A stretch of DNA of 8,235 nucleotides from Thermodesulfovibrio sp. (lineage in GTDB: Bacteria; Nitrospirota; Thermodesulfovibrionia; Thermodesulfovibrionales; JdFR-85): positions 1 through 8,235 of the forward strand of contig JALUSH010000222.1 in the NCBI GenBank assembly GCA_027016675.1. The letters run 5' to 3'. Position numbers and translations under genes: made by a program. Shown piece by piece: positions 1 to 7,158 of the stretch (the stretch's first letter is position 1; each line of letters starts with the position of its first letter). Below the pieces are notes generated by a model. The model did not search any database, was not told where the DNA came from, and saw nothing but the letters and a program-made list of their open reading frames with translations.

Positions 1-958
1 GGTATTTAAGCTTAATCTCACGGAAGCTGCCATTTATACCTTTGCTGATGAAATAAAGAGACTCTATGAACTATTAGAAGAGAAGATAAAGGAATTAGAA
101 AAAAAACCTTCCAGTAAGAAGCAGATAGAAGAGGAGATAAAACTTATCGAGAAACGGGTAGGAATGGAGTATGAAGAACTCTCACGCGTGGTAAGGGCAA
201 TAAGAAGGACAGAGGAGCAGATACACAGAGCAAAAACAAAACTTGTGGAATCAAATCTGAGACTTGTCATCAGTATAGCAAAGAGATACATAGGTAAGGG
301 ACTGAGCCTGGAGGATCTGATTCAGGAAGGAAATCTTGGCCTTATGAAGGCTGTTGAGAAGTTTGAATATAGAAGGGGATACAAATTCAGTACCTATGCC
401 ACTTGGTGGATAAGACAGGCCATAACCAGAGCCCTTGCAGACCAGTCAAGAACAATAAGGCTGCCAGTGCATATGATAGAAAGTATAAACAAGGTAAATA
501 GAATAACAAAGGAGCTTGTACAGGAACTTGGCAGAGAACCTACTGTGGAGGAGATTGCCCAGAGGGCTGAGATGTCAGAATCAAAGGTAAGGCAGATAAT
601 GAAGGCAGGAAAGGAGACTATTTCCCTTGAGACACCTGTTGGTGATGATGAGGATAGCTATTTAATGGATTTTATAGAGGATGCTATAGTGGAGTCCCCC
701 CTTGAAGAGGCGATGAGAGCAGACCTCAGAGAACACCTTGAAAAGGTTCTGAGTAGTCTTAAACCCAAGGAGGCTGAGGTTATCAGAAGAAGATATGGCC
801 TTGATGGTACAGATATACCCCACACACTGGAAGAGGTGGGTAAGGCAATGAAGGTAACCCGTGAACGTGTGAGGCAGATAGAGGTGAGGGCTATGAGAAA
901 GCTGAAGCATCCCTCAAGAAGCAAATGGTTGAGGGATTTTATAGAGAAAGAGAAATAG
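1..958 (+). CDS. rpoD: RNA polymerase primary sigma factor RpoD (sigma-70/sigma-A), 3' part
   Basis: This is the C-terminal part of the housekeeping sigma factor, which directs RNA polymerase to -10/-35 promoters. The frame is open from base 2 to the TAG at 956-958 (318 residues), so the 5' end lies outside the window; the ATG at 164 is internal. The first ~50 residues are a charged helical stretch typical of the spacer between regions 1.2 and 2. Region 2 follows (from about base 254: NLRLVISIAKRY, then DLIQEGNLGLMKAVEKF and FSTYATWWIRQAITRAL, the core-binding and -10 recognition helices). Region 3 comes next (RTIRLPVHMIESINK to about base 680), then region 4 with the helix-turn-helix (TLEEVGKAMKVTRERVRQIE, about 824-883) and the classic tail KLKHPSRSKWLRDFIEK. 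No key segment is missing. Full RpoD rather than an alternative sigma is favoured by the spacer, intact region 3 and the HPSRS tail. The downstream gene starts 9 nt later and may be co-transcribed. Confidence 0.97.
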   Translation, partial: VFKLNLTEAAIYTFADEIKRLYELLEEKIKELEKKPSSKKQIEEEIKLIEKRVGMEYEELSRVVRAIRRTEEQIHRAKTKLVESNLRLVISIAKRYIGKGLSLEDLIQEGNLGLMKAVEKFEYRRGYKFSTYATWWIRQAITRALADQSRTIRLPVHMIESINKVNRITKELVQELGREPTVEEIAQRAEMSESKVRQIMKAGKETISLETPVGDDEDSYLMDFIEDAIVESPLEEAMRADLREHLEKVLSSLKPKEAEVIRRRYGLDGTDIPHTLEEVGKAMKVTRERVRQIEVRAMRKLKHPSRSKWLRDFIEKEK

Positions 959-967
959 AGCCAGACA

Positions 968-1555
968 TTGATAGTATATCTAAAGCGACTTTACCAATGG
1001 GTTCTTCACTGGGCAGATACGCCTTACGGCACACCTGCACTTTTTTTGCTTGCTGTAGCAGAATCATCATTCTTCCCTATTCCTCCTGATGTTCTACTTA
1101 TAGTATTATGCCTTTCAAGAAACAGGAAGGCCTTTAATTATGCAGCAGTATGTACGGTGGGTTCTGTTCTGGGTGGGATATTGGGGTTTATCATTGGTAT
1201 GAACTTCTGGGAGATTGGCAAGGAAATCCTTTTTCATTATGTAAAAGAAGACACCTTCAATCAGGTAAGAGATTATTTCTTGAGATACGAGGCATGGGCT
1301 ATTGCAATAGCAGGATTCACTCCTATCCCTTATAAGGTATTTACTATTTCTGCTGGTTTCTTTAGAGTGGATTTTACTGTTTTCCTTATTGCATCAACAC
1401 TCAGTAGAGGAGCCAGGTTCTTTGCAGTTGCAACATTAATATATCTTTTTGGCCCTCCAATTAAGGATTTTATTGACAGATATTTCAATCTACTTACCTA
1501 TCTTTTTGTTCTGTTGCTTATTGCTGGGTTTGTTGTGATAAAGTATCTGTTGTGA
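968..1555 (+). CDS. YqaA-family (VTT/SNARE-associated, DedA-related) inner membrane protein
   Basis: A 195-residue polytopic membrane protein of the YqaA/COG1238 branch of the VTT (DedA/SNARE-associated) superfamily. Members of the wider superfamily have been linked to lipid scrambling or undecaprenyl-phosphate recycling; the role of the YqaA branch is not settled. About five membrane segments are visible (roughly residues 20-48, 56-78, 110-135, 137-160 and 174-193). Family hallmarks are the acidic residue and prolines in AESSFFPIPPD (31-41), the re-entrant-type segment GFTPIPYKVFTISAGFF (116-132) and SRGARFF (146-152). The start is a TTG at 968: the preceding in-frame stop is the rpoD TAG at 956-958, and no in-frame ATG or GTG follows for a long way. 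The upstream GAG at 958-960 is only a weak ribosome binding site, so translation may depend on ribosomes finishing rpoD. Length is normal for the family. It ends 17 bp from the convergent DUF1614 gene. Confidence 0.85.
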   Translation: MIVYLKRLYQWVLHWADTPYGTPALFLLAVAESSFFPIPPDVLLIVLCLSRNRKAFNYAAVCTVGSVLGGILGFIIGMNFWEIGKEILFHYVKEDTFNQVRDYFLRYEAWAIAIAGFTPIPYKVFTISAGFFRVDFTVFLIASTLSRGARFFAVATLIYLFGPPIKDFIDRYFNLLTYLFVLLLIAGFVVIKYLL

Positions 1556-1572
1556 AGTCCTCCACTAAAGCT

Positions 1573-2226
1573 CTATGCAAGTAGTACGGATACAAGCCCC
1601 ACTAAATATATGCCATCAAAGACTCCTGCACCTCCGATGCTGAGAAACTGGGCCTCAAGATGCCTCAACTGAGGAAGCCTGATAATATCTGCTCCCAGAA
1701 GGGTTCCCAGAACCCCGGAGATATAGGCCACCTGAGGTGCATACTCACGGGTAAGTATAAGTGCTGTTATTGCAGCTATGATTGGCGGTACAAATGCAGG
1801 CATTACTATGCCAACACCCTTAACAGGTTTGCTTAAGAGATAGGAGGCCACTGTTGTAATCAATGTGGCAAGTAGTATCAGATTAATAGGTGCCTTGCCC
1901 ATCAGATAGATACTCAGCAGTACTGGCAGCACTGCTCCACCTACATTTATTGCAATAACCCTCTGCCCTACATAAGGTATGCGAATTCCAAGGAATCTCT
2001 GGATAAGCAGGGTCAGTTCATCCTGTGGAGTGATTTGATGCAGTTCCTCTTTATGTACAGGGATATTAATACCACTACCAACAAGGCAGAGAATAAAAAA
2101 GGCATATCCACATAGAGGGTTAAGCCCGAGCTTTGCAAAGGCCATAGCAGGAGCAAGTGCAAAGAGTAGTGGCATCAAAAGAATAAAGAGTATGAAAAGC
2201 GCTATAGGGATGGGAAGAAAAAACAT
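1573..2226 (-). CDS. DUF1614 family membrane protein
   Basis: A 217-residue, very hydrophobic protein that I recognise as the DUF1614 (COG4089) family, whose function is unknown. The N-terminus is a long hydrophobic helix (residues 3-30), followed by a second at 38-52. After a short polar stretch (58-88) there are further membrane segments around 90-108, 113-131, 138-158, 166-181 and 200-216. Conserved-looking glycine-rich motifs are IAINVGGAVLP (91-101), KPVKGVGIVMP (133-143), GVLGTLLGADI (171-181) and SIGGAGVFDGIYLVG (196-210). The last is the most characteristic of the family. The ATG at 2226 has an AAGGAT ribosome binding site (complement of 2236-2241) 9 nt upstream. It lies 45 bp downstream of rho on the same strand, so the two probably form one transcript. 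No substrate can be assigned; transporter-like topology is a guess only. Confidence 0.82.
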   Translation of the reverse strand: MFFLPIPIALFILFILLMPLLFALAPAMAFAKLGLNPLCGYAFFILCLVGSGINIPVHKEELHQITPQDELTLLIQRFLGIRIPYVGQRVIAINVGGAVLPVLLSIYLMGKAPINLILLATLITTVASYLLSKPVKGVGIVMPAFVPPIIAAITALILTREYAPQVAYISGVLGTLLGADIIRLPQLRHLEAQFLSIGGAGVFDGIYLVGLVSVLLA

Positions 2227-2271
2227 TCAGTTTGTATCCTTATGGATTGACATTGAAGGCCCTGGGCATCC

Positions 2272-3534
2272 TTATTTATTCATCATCTCTAAAAATTCTT
2301 TGTTGTTCTTTGTATTCCTGAGCTTGTCAAGGAGGAACTCCATGCTTTCCACTGTACCAAGAGGACTGAGAACCTTCCTGAGTATCCACATCTTGTTCAG
2401 TACATCAGGTTTTACAAGAAGTTCTTCCTTCCTTGTGCCTGATGCACTGATATTGATGCTCGGGAAGATACGTTTATCAACCAGTTTTCGATCAAGATGT
2501 AATTCCATATTACCAGTCCCTTTGAACTCTTCAAAGATCACATCATCCATCCTGCTACCGGTATCAACAAGTGCAGTGGCAATTATGGTAAGGCTTCCAC
2601 CATCTTCAATGTTTCGTGCTGTGCCGAAGAATCGCTTTGGTTTCTGAAGGGCATTGGCATCGAGACCACCAGAGAGAACCTTCCCACTTGTGGGAATTAT
2701 TGAGTTATATGCCCTAGCAAGTCGGGTGATACTGTCAAGGAGTATAACCACATCTCTGTTTATTTCCACAAGTCTCTTTGCCCTTTCAATAACCATTTCA
2801 GAGACCTGGGTATGCCTCTGGGGTGGTTCATCAAAGGTAGAGCTTATGATTTCAGCGGTCTCTACCTGGCGTTTCCAGTCTGTAACCTCTTCAGGTCGTT
2901 CATCAATAAGAAGGATGATGAGATGAATCTCGGGATGATTTTTCTTGATTGCCTTTGCTATTGACTGGAGAAGCATTGTTTTTCCTGTCCGTGGAGCGGC
3001 AACAATCATACCACGCTGTCCTTTACCAACGGGTGTGATGAGATCCATAACCCTTGTAGAGTAATCTTTCGAGCTGTACTCCAGTTTAATTTTTTCTGTG
3101 GGGTAGTAAGGGATGAGATTATCAAAGAGGGGCCTTTTGATATTGTCTTCTGGAGGCCCATCATTTATTGCTTCAACCTTCAGCAGTGCAAAGTATCGTT
3201 CACTATCCTTTGGTGGACGCACCTGACCTCTCACCAGGTCGCCTGTTCTCAGGTTGAATCTCCTTATCTGGGATGGTGAGACATATATGTCGTCAGGGCT
3301 GGGTAAGTAACTGTAATCAGGTGAACGAAGAAATCCAAAACCATCAGGAAGAATTTCAAGAACTCCTTCACCTGTTAGTGCTCCACTTTTTTCAGCCTGT
3401 GCGTTAAGGATAGCGTAAATGAGATCCTGTTTCCTTAGACTGGAGATATCTTCAATCTTGAGTTCACGAGCATATTCTGTGAGTTCTTCAATAGTCTTTT
3501 CCTTTAATTCTGATATCGAGATACTATTGGTCAT
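2272..3534 (-). CDS. rho: Transcription termination factor Rho
   Basis: Rho is the hexameric RNA-dependent ATPase/helicase that ends transcription at C-rich, unstructured RNA. The protein has 420 residues, almost the same as E. coli Rho (419), with no insertion domain. In order: an N-terminal helical Rho_N domain (about 5-45), the cold-shock-like OB fold that binds RNA (about 50-125, with GFGFLR at 65-70 and RRFNLRTGDLVRGQVRPP at 91-108), then the RecA-like motor. In the motor, the Walker A loop is APRTGKT (180-186), with Ala where E. coli has a Pro. The catalytic segment is LLIDERPEEVTDW (208-220), the Walker B region VVILLDSITRLARAYN (262-277), the Q loop VLSGGLDANAL (286-296) and the R-loop region EEFKGTGNMEL (335-345). 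All catalytic landmarks are present. The ATG at 3534 is preceded 6 nt upstream by an ideal AAGGAG (complement of 3541-3546). The DUF1614 gene follows 45 bp downstream. Confidence 0.98.
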   Translation of the reverse strand: MTNSISISELKEKTIEELTEYARELKIEDISSLRKQDLIYAILNAQAEKSGALTGEGVLEILPDGFGFLRSPDYSYLPSPDDIYVSPSQIRRFNLRTGDLVRGQVRPPKDSERYFALLKVEAINDGPPEDNIKRPLFDNLIPYYPTEKIKLEYSSKDYSTRVMDLITPVGKGQRGMIVAAPRTGKTMLLQSIAKAIKKNHPEIHLIILLIDERPEEVTDWKRQVETAEIISSTFDEPPQRHTQVSEMVIERAKRLVEINRDVVILLDSITRLARAYNSIIPTSGKVLSGGLDANALQKPKRFFGTARNIEDGGSLTIIATALVDTGSRMDDVIFEEFKGTGNMELHLDRKLVDKRIFPSINISASGTRKEELLVKPDVLNKMWILRKVLSPLGTVESMEFLLDKLRNTKNNKEFLEMMNK

Positions 3535-3540
3535 ACCTTT

Positions 3541-3571
3541 CTCCTTGAAATTTTGATTTGATTAATTTCAA
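3541..3571 (-). promoter_or_regulatory. Inverted repeat overlapping the rho ribosome binding site
   Basis: On the rho-sense strand the leader has TTGAAATT, an 11-nt loop and AATTTCAA, a perfect 8-bp stem (bases 3545-3552 paired with 3564-3571). The proximal arm shares two bases with the AAGGAG Shine-Dalgarno sequence (3541-3546). Folding could partly hide the ribosome binding site, which would suit the known habit of rho genes to control their own expression. The stem is AT-rich and weak, so it may have no function. Confidence 0.3.
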
Positions 3572-3743
3572 ATGTGATTTTTTTGAATTGTGGTTAACTT
3601 TAAAACCTGGATAATACACCTGTTTCTTCATATACTTCTGAGCCAAAGCACAAAGAAATTGACCGCCTCCTGCACAGGGTCTTCGGTGCTTAGCTTATTT
3701 ATACTGAGATAAATTCAGTGCAGACCTCGTCTTAAATTTATAC

Positions 3744-3759
3744 CCTGAAGTACATCAGG
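3744..3759. promoter_or_regulatory. 16-bp palindrome, candidate operator (copy 1)
   Basis: CCTGAAGTACATCAGG is a near-perfect palindrome; with the flanking C and G (3743, 3760) it forms a 6-bp stem around a 6-nt centre. It is identical at 13 of 16 positions to the palindrome at 7179-7194 upstream of cysK. The half-site spacing (CTGAN-N4-NTCAG) resembles CRP/FNR-family operators (TTGAT-N4-ATCAA), though the outer bases differ. It lies 210 bp from the rho start and about 300 bp from the rel start. Confidence 0.35.
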
Positions 3760-3760
3760 G

Positions 3761-3794
3761 CTGATATTATGGATTATTATCAGGAACTTAATCC
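3761..3794. repeat. Overlapping short inverted repeats next to the palindrome
   Basis: Two further 6-bp inverted repeats follow directly: CTGATA (3761-3766) with TATCAG (3778-3783), and GGATTA (3771-3776) with TAATCC (3789-3794). They interlock, so in RNA only one could form at a time, and TCAGG at 3780-3784 could also pair with CCTGA at 3744-3748. A T-run begins at 3808. This might be an attenuator-like leader, but in AT-rich DNA such short stems arise by chance. Confidence 0.2.
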
Positions 3795-4022
3795 AAAAGA
3801 GTAGTTGTTTTTTTATCCATATTATGATATTCTGGAATTATCATTAATTTATTCTGATTTTAACACCTGGTGTATGAAAGGCTAATCTAAATATTTTCTG
3901 TGGATTATTTCTCCCTGAAATCATATGAGGTTTAAGGGCTATGCCCCTTTACTCTGATTAATTGATAGGAGTTCTCTTAATTCAATAGCCGTCTATATAT
4001 AGAATACTAAAATAGATTTGAT

Positions 4023-4050
4023 TTGTCAATACCAGGGAAAAGATTATATT
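4023..4050 (+). promoter_or_regulatory. Candidate sigma-70 promoter for rel
   Basis: TTGTCA (4023-4028, 5 of 6 matches to the -35 consensus) is followed after 16 bp by TATATT (4045-4050, 5 of 6 to the -10 consensus). An alternative -10, TATTAT, lies at 4047-4052 with an 18-bp spacer. Either would start transcription near 4056-4060, essentially on the first ATG of rel. The call rests on consensus match and position only. Confidence 0.45.
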
Positions 4051-4057
4051 ATAAATT

Positions 4058-6208
4058 ATGGCAGTAGATACAGAAAAAAGGTACAGATTGTTAACCCTTG
4101 ATGAGTTAACCTCCAAGGTTCAGGAGTATATACCTGATGCAGATGTATCTCTACTCAGAAAGGCATATTACTTTTCTCACGAGGCACATTGCAGCCAGAA
4201 ACGTGTAGAGGGTACCCCCTACATTGACCATCCCCTCTCAGTTGCCTCCACACTTGCTGATATGCATCTTGATCTTACCAGTATAATTGCGGGTCTGCTT
4301 CATGATACAGTTGAAGACACGGAAACAAACCTGAAGGACATAGAGGGACTTTTTGGTTCAGAGGTGGCATTTCTTGTAGGTGCGCTCACCAAATTAAGGA
4401 AGATGCAGTTCAGGACAAAAGAGGAAGCACAGGCTGAAAACTTCAGACGAATGTTTCTTGCAATGGCCGAAGATATAAGGGTAATACTTATAAAGTTTGC
4501 TGACAGACTGCACAATATGAGGACACTTGAACATCTTTCCCCCAAGAAACAGAAACGGATTGCCCAGGAAACCCTGGAGATATATGCTCCCCTTGCAAAC
4601 AGACTTGGTATTGGCTGGATGAGGGCAGAATTTGAGGATCTCAGCTTTAAATATCTGAATCCAGAGATGTATAAAACCCTGTTGAAGAAGGTAGCAAGAA
4701 GGCGGGAGGAACAGGAGGGTTACATAAACGAGGTGGCTCAACAGGTAAGAAACAAGATTGCAGAACATGGCATCCCTGGGGAGGTAACAGGAAGGGTAAA
4801 GCATCTGTATGGTATATACAGAAAGATGCAGATACAGAAGATTCCCTTTGAACAGGTTTATGATGTCCTTGGATTAAGAATTATTACAGATACGAAGATT
4901 CATTGTTATGAGATACTCGGCCTTATTCATTCCATGTGGCGTCCCATTCCTGGAAGGTTCAAAGACTATATTGCCCTGCCGAAATCCAATATGTATCAGT
5001 CATTGCATACATCTGTGGTGGGTCCAAAAGGTGAACGTGTTGAGTTCCAGATAAGAACCCATGATATGCACCGTATAGCAGAGGAAGGTATTGCCGCACA
5101 CTGGATGTATAAAGAAGGTGGAAAGGTGCTGGAAAAGGATGCAAGGTATATCAGATGGCTCAGGGAATTGATACATTCACAAAAGGAACTCAAGGATGCC
5201 CGTGAGTTCCTTGAGATGGTAAAAGGAGAGGTTACCCCCGAGGTTGTATATGTTTTTACCCCCCGTGGCGAGATCAAAGAACTTCCAGCAGGCTCTACGC
5301 CTGTTGATTTTGCCTATAGCATCCATACAGAGGTAGGCCATAGATGTATTGGTGCAAGGGTAAATGGCAGGATCGTGTCGCTCAGATACCAGTTGCAAAG
5401 TGGTGACACGGTGGAGATCATCACCTCTTCATCACATGGCCCAAGTAGAGATTGGCTTAATTTTGTGGTAACACAGAGGGCAAGAACGAGGATAAAACAA
5501 TGGATCAAAGGTGAAGAAAGGAAACAAAGCCTTGAGCTTGGTTATAGACTGCTTGAGACCGAGATGAGAAAGAAGGGTCTGAGTCCAAACCTTATAAAAT
5601 CAGATGAAATGGAGGAGATTGCAAAATCATTTAGCATGAAAAGCACAGATGATCTGCTGGTCTCGGTGGGTTATGGGAAGGTCTCTGTACACCAGGTGAT
5701 TAACAAGTTCCTTCCAGAGGAGAAGGAAGAAGAGACTATTCCTATAAAGAAACGAGGCAAGGGTGTTGAGGTTAAGGGAATAAAGATAAAGGGGATCGAT
5801 AATATCCTTTACCATACAGCAAGGTGCTGTTATCCCATACCTGGAGACAGTCTTGTCGGTTTTGTAACACGAGGCAAAGGGGTTACCATTCATCGTACGG
5901 ACTGTCCCAATCTTGGAAGAATAGCCGTGGACGATGCCAGGCTTGTAGAGGTAGAATGGTTAACTGACGAAGACAAGACAGCACAGGCAAGACTATATGT
6001 GGAAACAGTTGATAAACCAGGAGTGCTTGCCAGCTTAAGTGCACTTATGTCCTCTATGAATGTGAATATCAGCCATCTTGAGGCAAGTACAACTCATGAT
6101 AGAAGGGCCCATCTTACATTCATTGTAGAAGTAAAGAATAAGGAACAATTAATATCGCTGAAGAACAGGATAGCCTCCTGTGACGGTGTGTTGAATGTGA
6201 AAAGGTAA
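4058..6208 (+). CDS. Bifunctional (p)ppGpp synthetase/hydrolase (RelA/SpoT family, Rel)
   Basis: A long RSH protein that makes and breaks down the stringent-response alarmone (p)ppGpp. Up to 716 residues, normal for the family. The hydrolase HD domain has H58, HD at 82-83 followed by TVEDT, and KFADRLHNMRTL (146-157), so it looks active. The synthetase domain (about 240-350) has PGRFKDYIALPKSNMYQSLHT (298-318). The RFKD form, rather than the acidic EXDD form of E. coli RelA, is typical of bifunctional enzymes. The TGS domain follows (about 396-456, VYVFTPRGEIKELPAGSTP), then a helical region, the conserved Cys/His domain (CCYPIPGD at 590-597, H612, C616) and a C-terminal ACT domain (about 645-716) that senses ribosome or amino-acid state. 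The ATG at 4058 has no Shine-Dalgarno sequence, whereas a TTG at 4088 has AAAAAAGG 6 nt upstream and would give a 706-residue protein starting LTLDELTSKV, where many homologs begin. The 3' end is 12 bp from convergent cysK. Confidence 0.96.
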   Translation: MAVDTEKRYRLLTLDELTSKVQEYIPDADVSLLRKAYYFSHEAHCSQKRVEGTPYIDHPLSVASTLADMHLDLTSIIAGLLHDTVEDTETNLKDIEGLFGSEVAFLVGALTKLRKMQFRTKEEAQAENFRRMFLAMAEDIRVILIKFADRLHNMRTLEHLSPKKQKRIAQETLEIYAPLANRLGIGWMRAEFEDLSFKYLNPEMYKTLLKKVARRREEQEGYINEVAQQVRNKIAEHGIPGEVTGRVKHLYGIYRKMQIQKIPFEQVYDVLGLRIITDTKIHCYEILGLIHSMWRPIPGRFKDYIALPKSNMYQSLHTSVVGPKGERVEFQIRTHDMHRIAEEGIAAHWMYKEGGKVLEKDARYIRWLRELIHSQKELKDAREFLEMVKGEVTPEVVYVFTPRGEIKELPAGSTPVDFAYSIHTEVGHRCIGARVNGRIVSLRYQLQSGDTVEIITSSSHGPSRDWLNFVVTQRARTRIKQWIKGEERKQSLELGYRLLETEMRKKGLSPNLIKSDEMEEIAKSFSMKSTDDLLVSVGYGKVSVHQVINKFLPEEKEEETIPIKKRGKGVEVKGIKIKGIDNILYHTARCCYPIPGDSLVGFVTRGKGVTIHRTDCPNLGRIAVDDARLVEVEWLTDEDKTAQARLYVETVDKPGVLASLSALMSSMNVNISHLEASTTHDRRAHLTFIVEVKNKEQLISLKNRIASCDGVLNVKR

Positions 6209-6220
6209 GCCAGAAATTCT

Positions 6221-7141
6221 TTATGTGAAGATATTCATGCTCATGTAACGTTCCCCCCTGTCAGGCTGGATAACAACCACCTTTTTCCCTCTGCCCAACC
6301 TCCTGGCTACCTTTAATGCAGCCCACATGGCAGCACCCGAGGATACACCTACAAGGAGACCTTCCTTTAGGGCTATCTCTCTTGTCATCCTATGAGCATC
6401 CTCATCACTTACTGGTATTACTTCATCAATGATGTCTTTGTTCAGTATGCCCGGAAAGAAACCAGCGCCTATGCCAGGAATCTTGTGTGGGCCTGGCTCA
6501 CCACCAGACAGAACCGCTGAAGCAGCTGGCTCTACAGCCACAATGATACAGTCCTTTCTCTTTTCCTTGAATACCTCTCCCACACCTGTAATGGTTCCAC
6601 CCGTGCCAACGCCTGCGACAAAGGCATCAGGCACACCTCCAAGGGTACTGATAATCTCCATGGCTGTGGTTTTTCTGTGCACATCAGGATTGGCAGGATT
6701 TTCAAACTGCTGGGGCATGAAGTAGTCCTTGTGCGTGAGGGCAAGTTCTTCTGCCTTTTCAAGTGAACCCATCATACCCCTTGCTCCTTCGGTGAGGATA
6801 AGCTCGGCACCAAAGGCGCTGAGTAGCTGTCTTCTCTCCACGGTCATTGTCTCGGGCATTGTAAGAATAAGTCTGTAGCCCTTCACTGCGGCCACCATGG
6901 CAAGGCCTATCCCTGTGTTACCACTTGTAGGCTCAATAATGGTGCCACCCGGTTTAAGGATACCCTCTTTTTCAGCAACCTCGATCATGTTAAGGGCAAT
7001 GCGGTCTTTAACAGAACCACCTGGATTAAACCCCTCAAGCTTGGCATATATAGTGGCAGAACTCTCATCAGCAAGATGGTTTATCCTGACCATGGGGGTA
7101 TTGCCTATGAGTTGAAGTATGTTGTCCTTCAATGCTGACAT
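6221..7141 (-). CDS. cysK: Cysteine synthase A (O-acetylserine sulfhydrylase)
   Basis: A PLP enzyme of the cytoplasm that joins O-acetylserine and sulfide to make cysteine, the last step of sulfate/sulfide assimilation. It has 306 residues, the usual CysK length. Visible motifs: LIGNTPMVRI (11-20), the PLP lysine K45 in GGSVKDR (41-47), the substrate loop PTSGNTG (71-77), QFENPANPDVH (145-155), the phosphate-binding glycine loop GTGGT (179-183), GIGAGFFP (223-230) and the PLP-pyridine serine region SSGA (267-270). The tail PDRGERYMS has Arg where many CysK proteins have Ser, as in CysM-type enzymes, but the central motifs favour CysK. The related cystathionine beta-synthase-like and CysM enzymes cannot be ruled out by eye. 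The ATG at 7141 lacks a good Shine-Dalgarno sequence nearby; the AAGGAA upstream is 20 nt away and serves a short overlapping reading frame instead. No sulfur-assimilation neighbours are in the window. Confidence 0.93.
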   Translation of the reverse strand: MSALKDNILQLIGNTPMVRINHLADESSATIYAKLEGFNPGGSVKDRIALNMIEVAEKEGILKPGGTIIEPTSGNTGIGLAMVAAVKGYRLILTMPETMTVERRQLLSAFGAELILTEGARGMMGSLEKAEELALTHKDYFMPQQFENPANPDVHRKTTAMEIISTLGGVPDAFVAGVGTGGTITGVGEVFKEKRKDCIIVAVEPAASAVLSGGEPGPHKIPGIGAGFFPGILNKDIIDEVIPVSDEDAHRMTREIALKEGLLVGVSSGAAMWAALKVARRLGRGKKVVVIQPDRGERYMSMNIFT

Positions 7142-7158
7142 GGAAATGATTTTAACAT
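7129..7158 (-). CDS. Possible leader ORF overlapping the cysK start
   Basis: The ATG at 7158 (minus strand) opens a 9-codon frame, MLKSFPCQH, that ends at a TGA (7129-7131) inside the fourth codon of cysK, in a different frame. The purine-rich AAAAAGGAA (complement of 7162-7170) is well placed for this ATG, or the frame may start 15 nt earlier at 7173 (MEKGIMLKSFPCQH). The annotated cysK ATG has no such site, so ribosomes may load here and reinitiate on cysK. The peptide contains one Cys codon. It is very short and could be chance. Confidence 0.25.
   Translation of the reverse strand: MLKSFPCQH

Larger units (their letters stand above)
3535..4057. other. 523-bp divergent intergenic region between rho and rel
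   Basis: No convincing gene was seen here on either strand. The sequence is AT-rich and must hold promoters for both rho (leftward) and rel (rightward). Seen in it: the hairpin at the rho ribosome binding site (3545-3571); a small ATTTAT/ATAAAT inverted repeat at 3697-3714; the 16-bp palindrome at 3744-3759 with further small hairpins up to 3794; a T-run at 3808-3814; and a plausible rel promoter at 4023-4050. A short GC-richer block at 3660-3690 stands out from its surroundings but matches nothing I recognise. No strong -35/-10 pair for rho could be picked out. Confidence 0.6.

Noticed and set aside
164..958. Taking the ATG at 164 as the true start of the sigma factor gene
   Set aside because: The frame stays open to base 2 with sigma-like helical sequence, and RpoD is normally much longer.
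2396..2409. Partial match (GTACATCAGG portion) to the palindrome inside rho
   Set aside because: It covers only part of the palindrome, lacks the second half-site and is explained by rho codons.
2192..2647. 151-codon plus-strand frame antisense to rho and the start of DUF1614
   Set aside because: It is a shadow of the rho coding strand; rho is unambiguous, and the translation is Ser/Leu-rich with no recognisable domain.
3660..3690. GC-richer block in the rho leader as a known riboswitch or small RNA
   Set aside because: Only 4-bp stems (GCAC/GTGC) can be drawn and no known motif is recognised.
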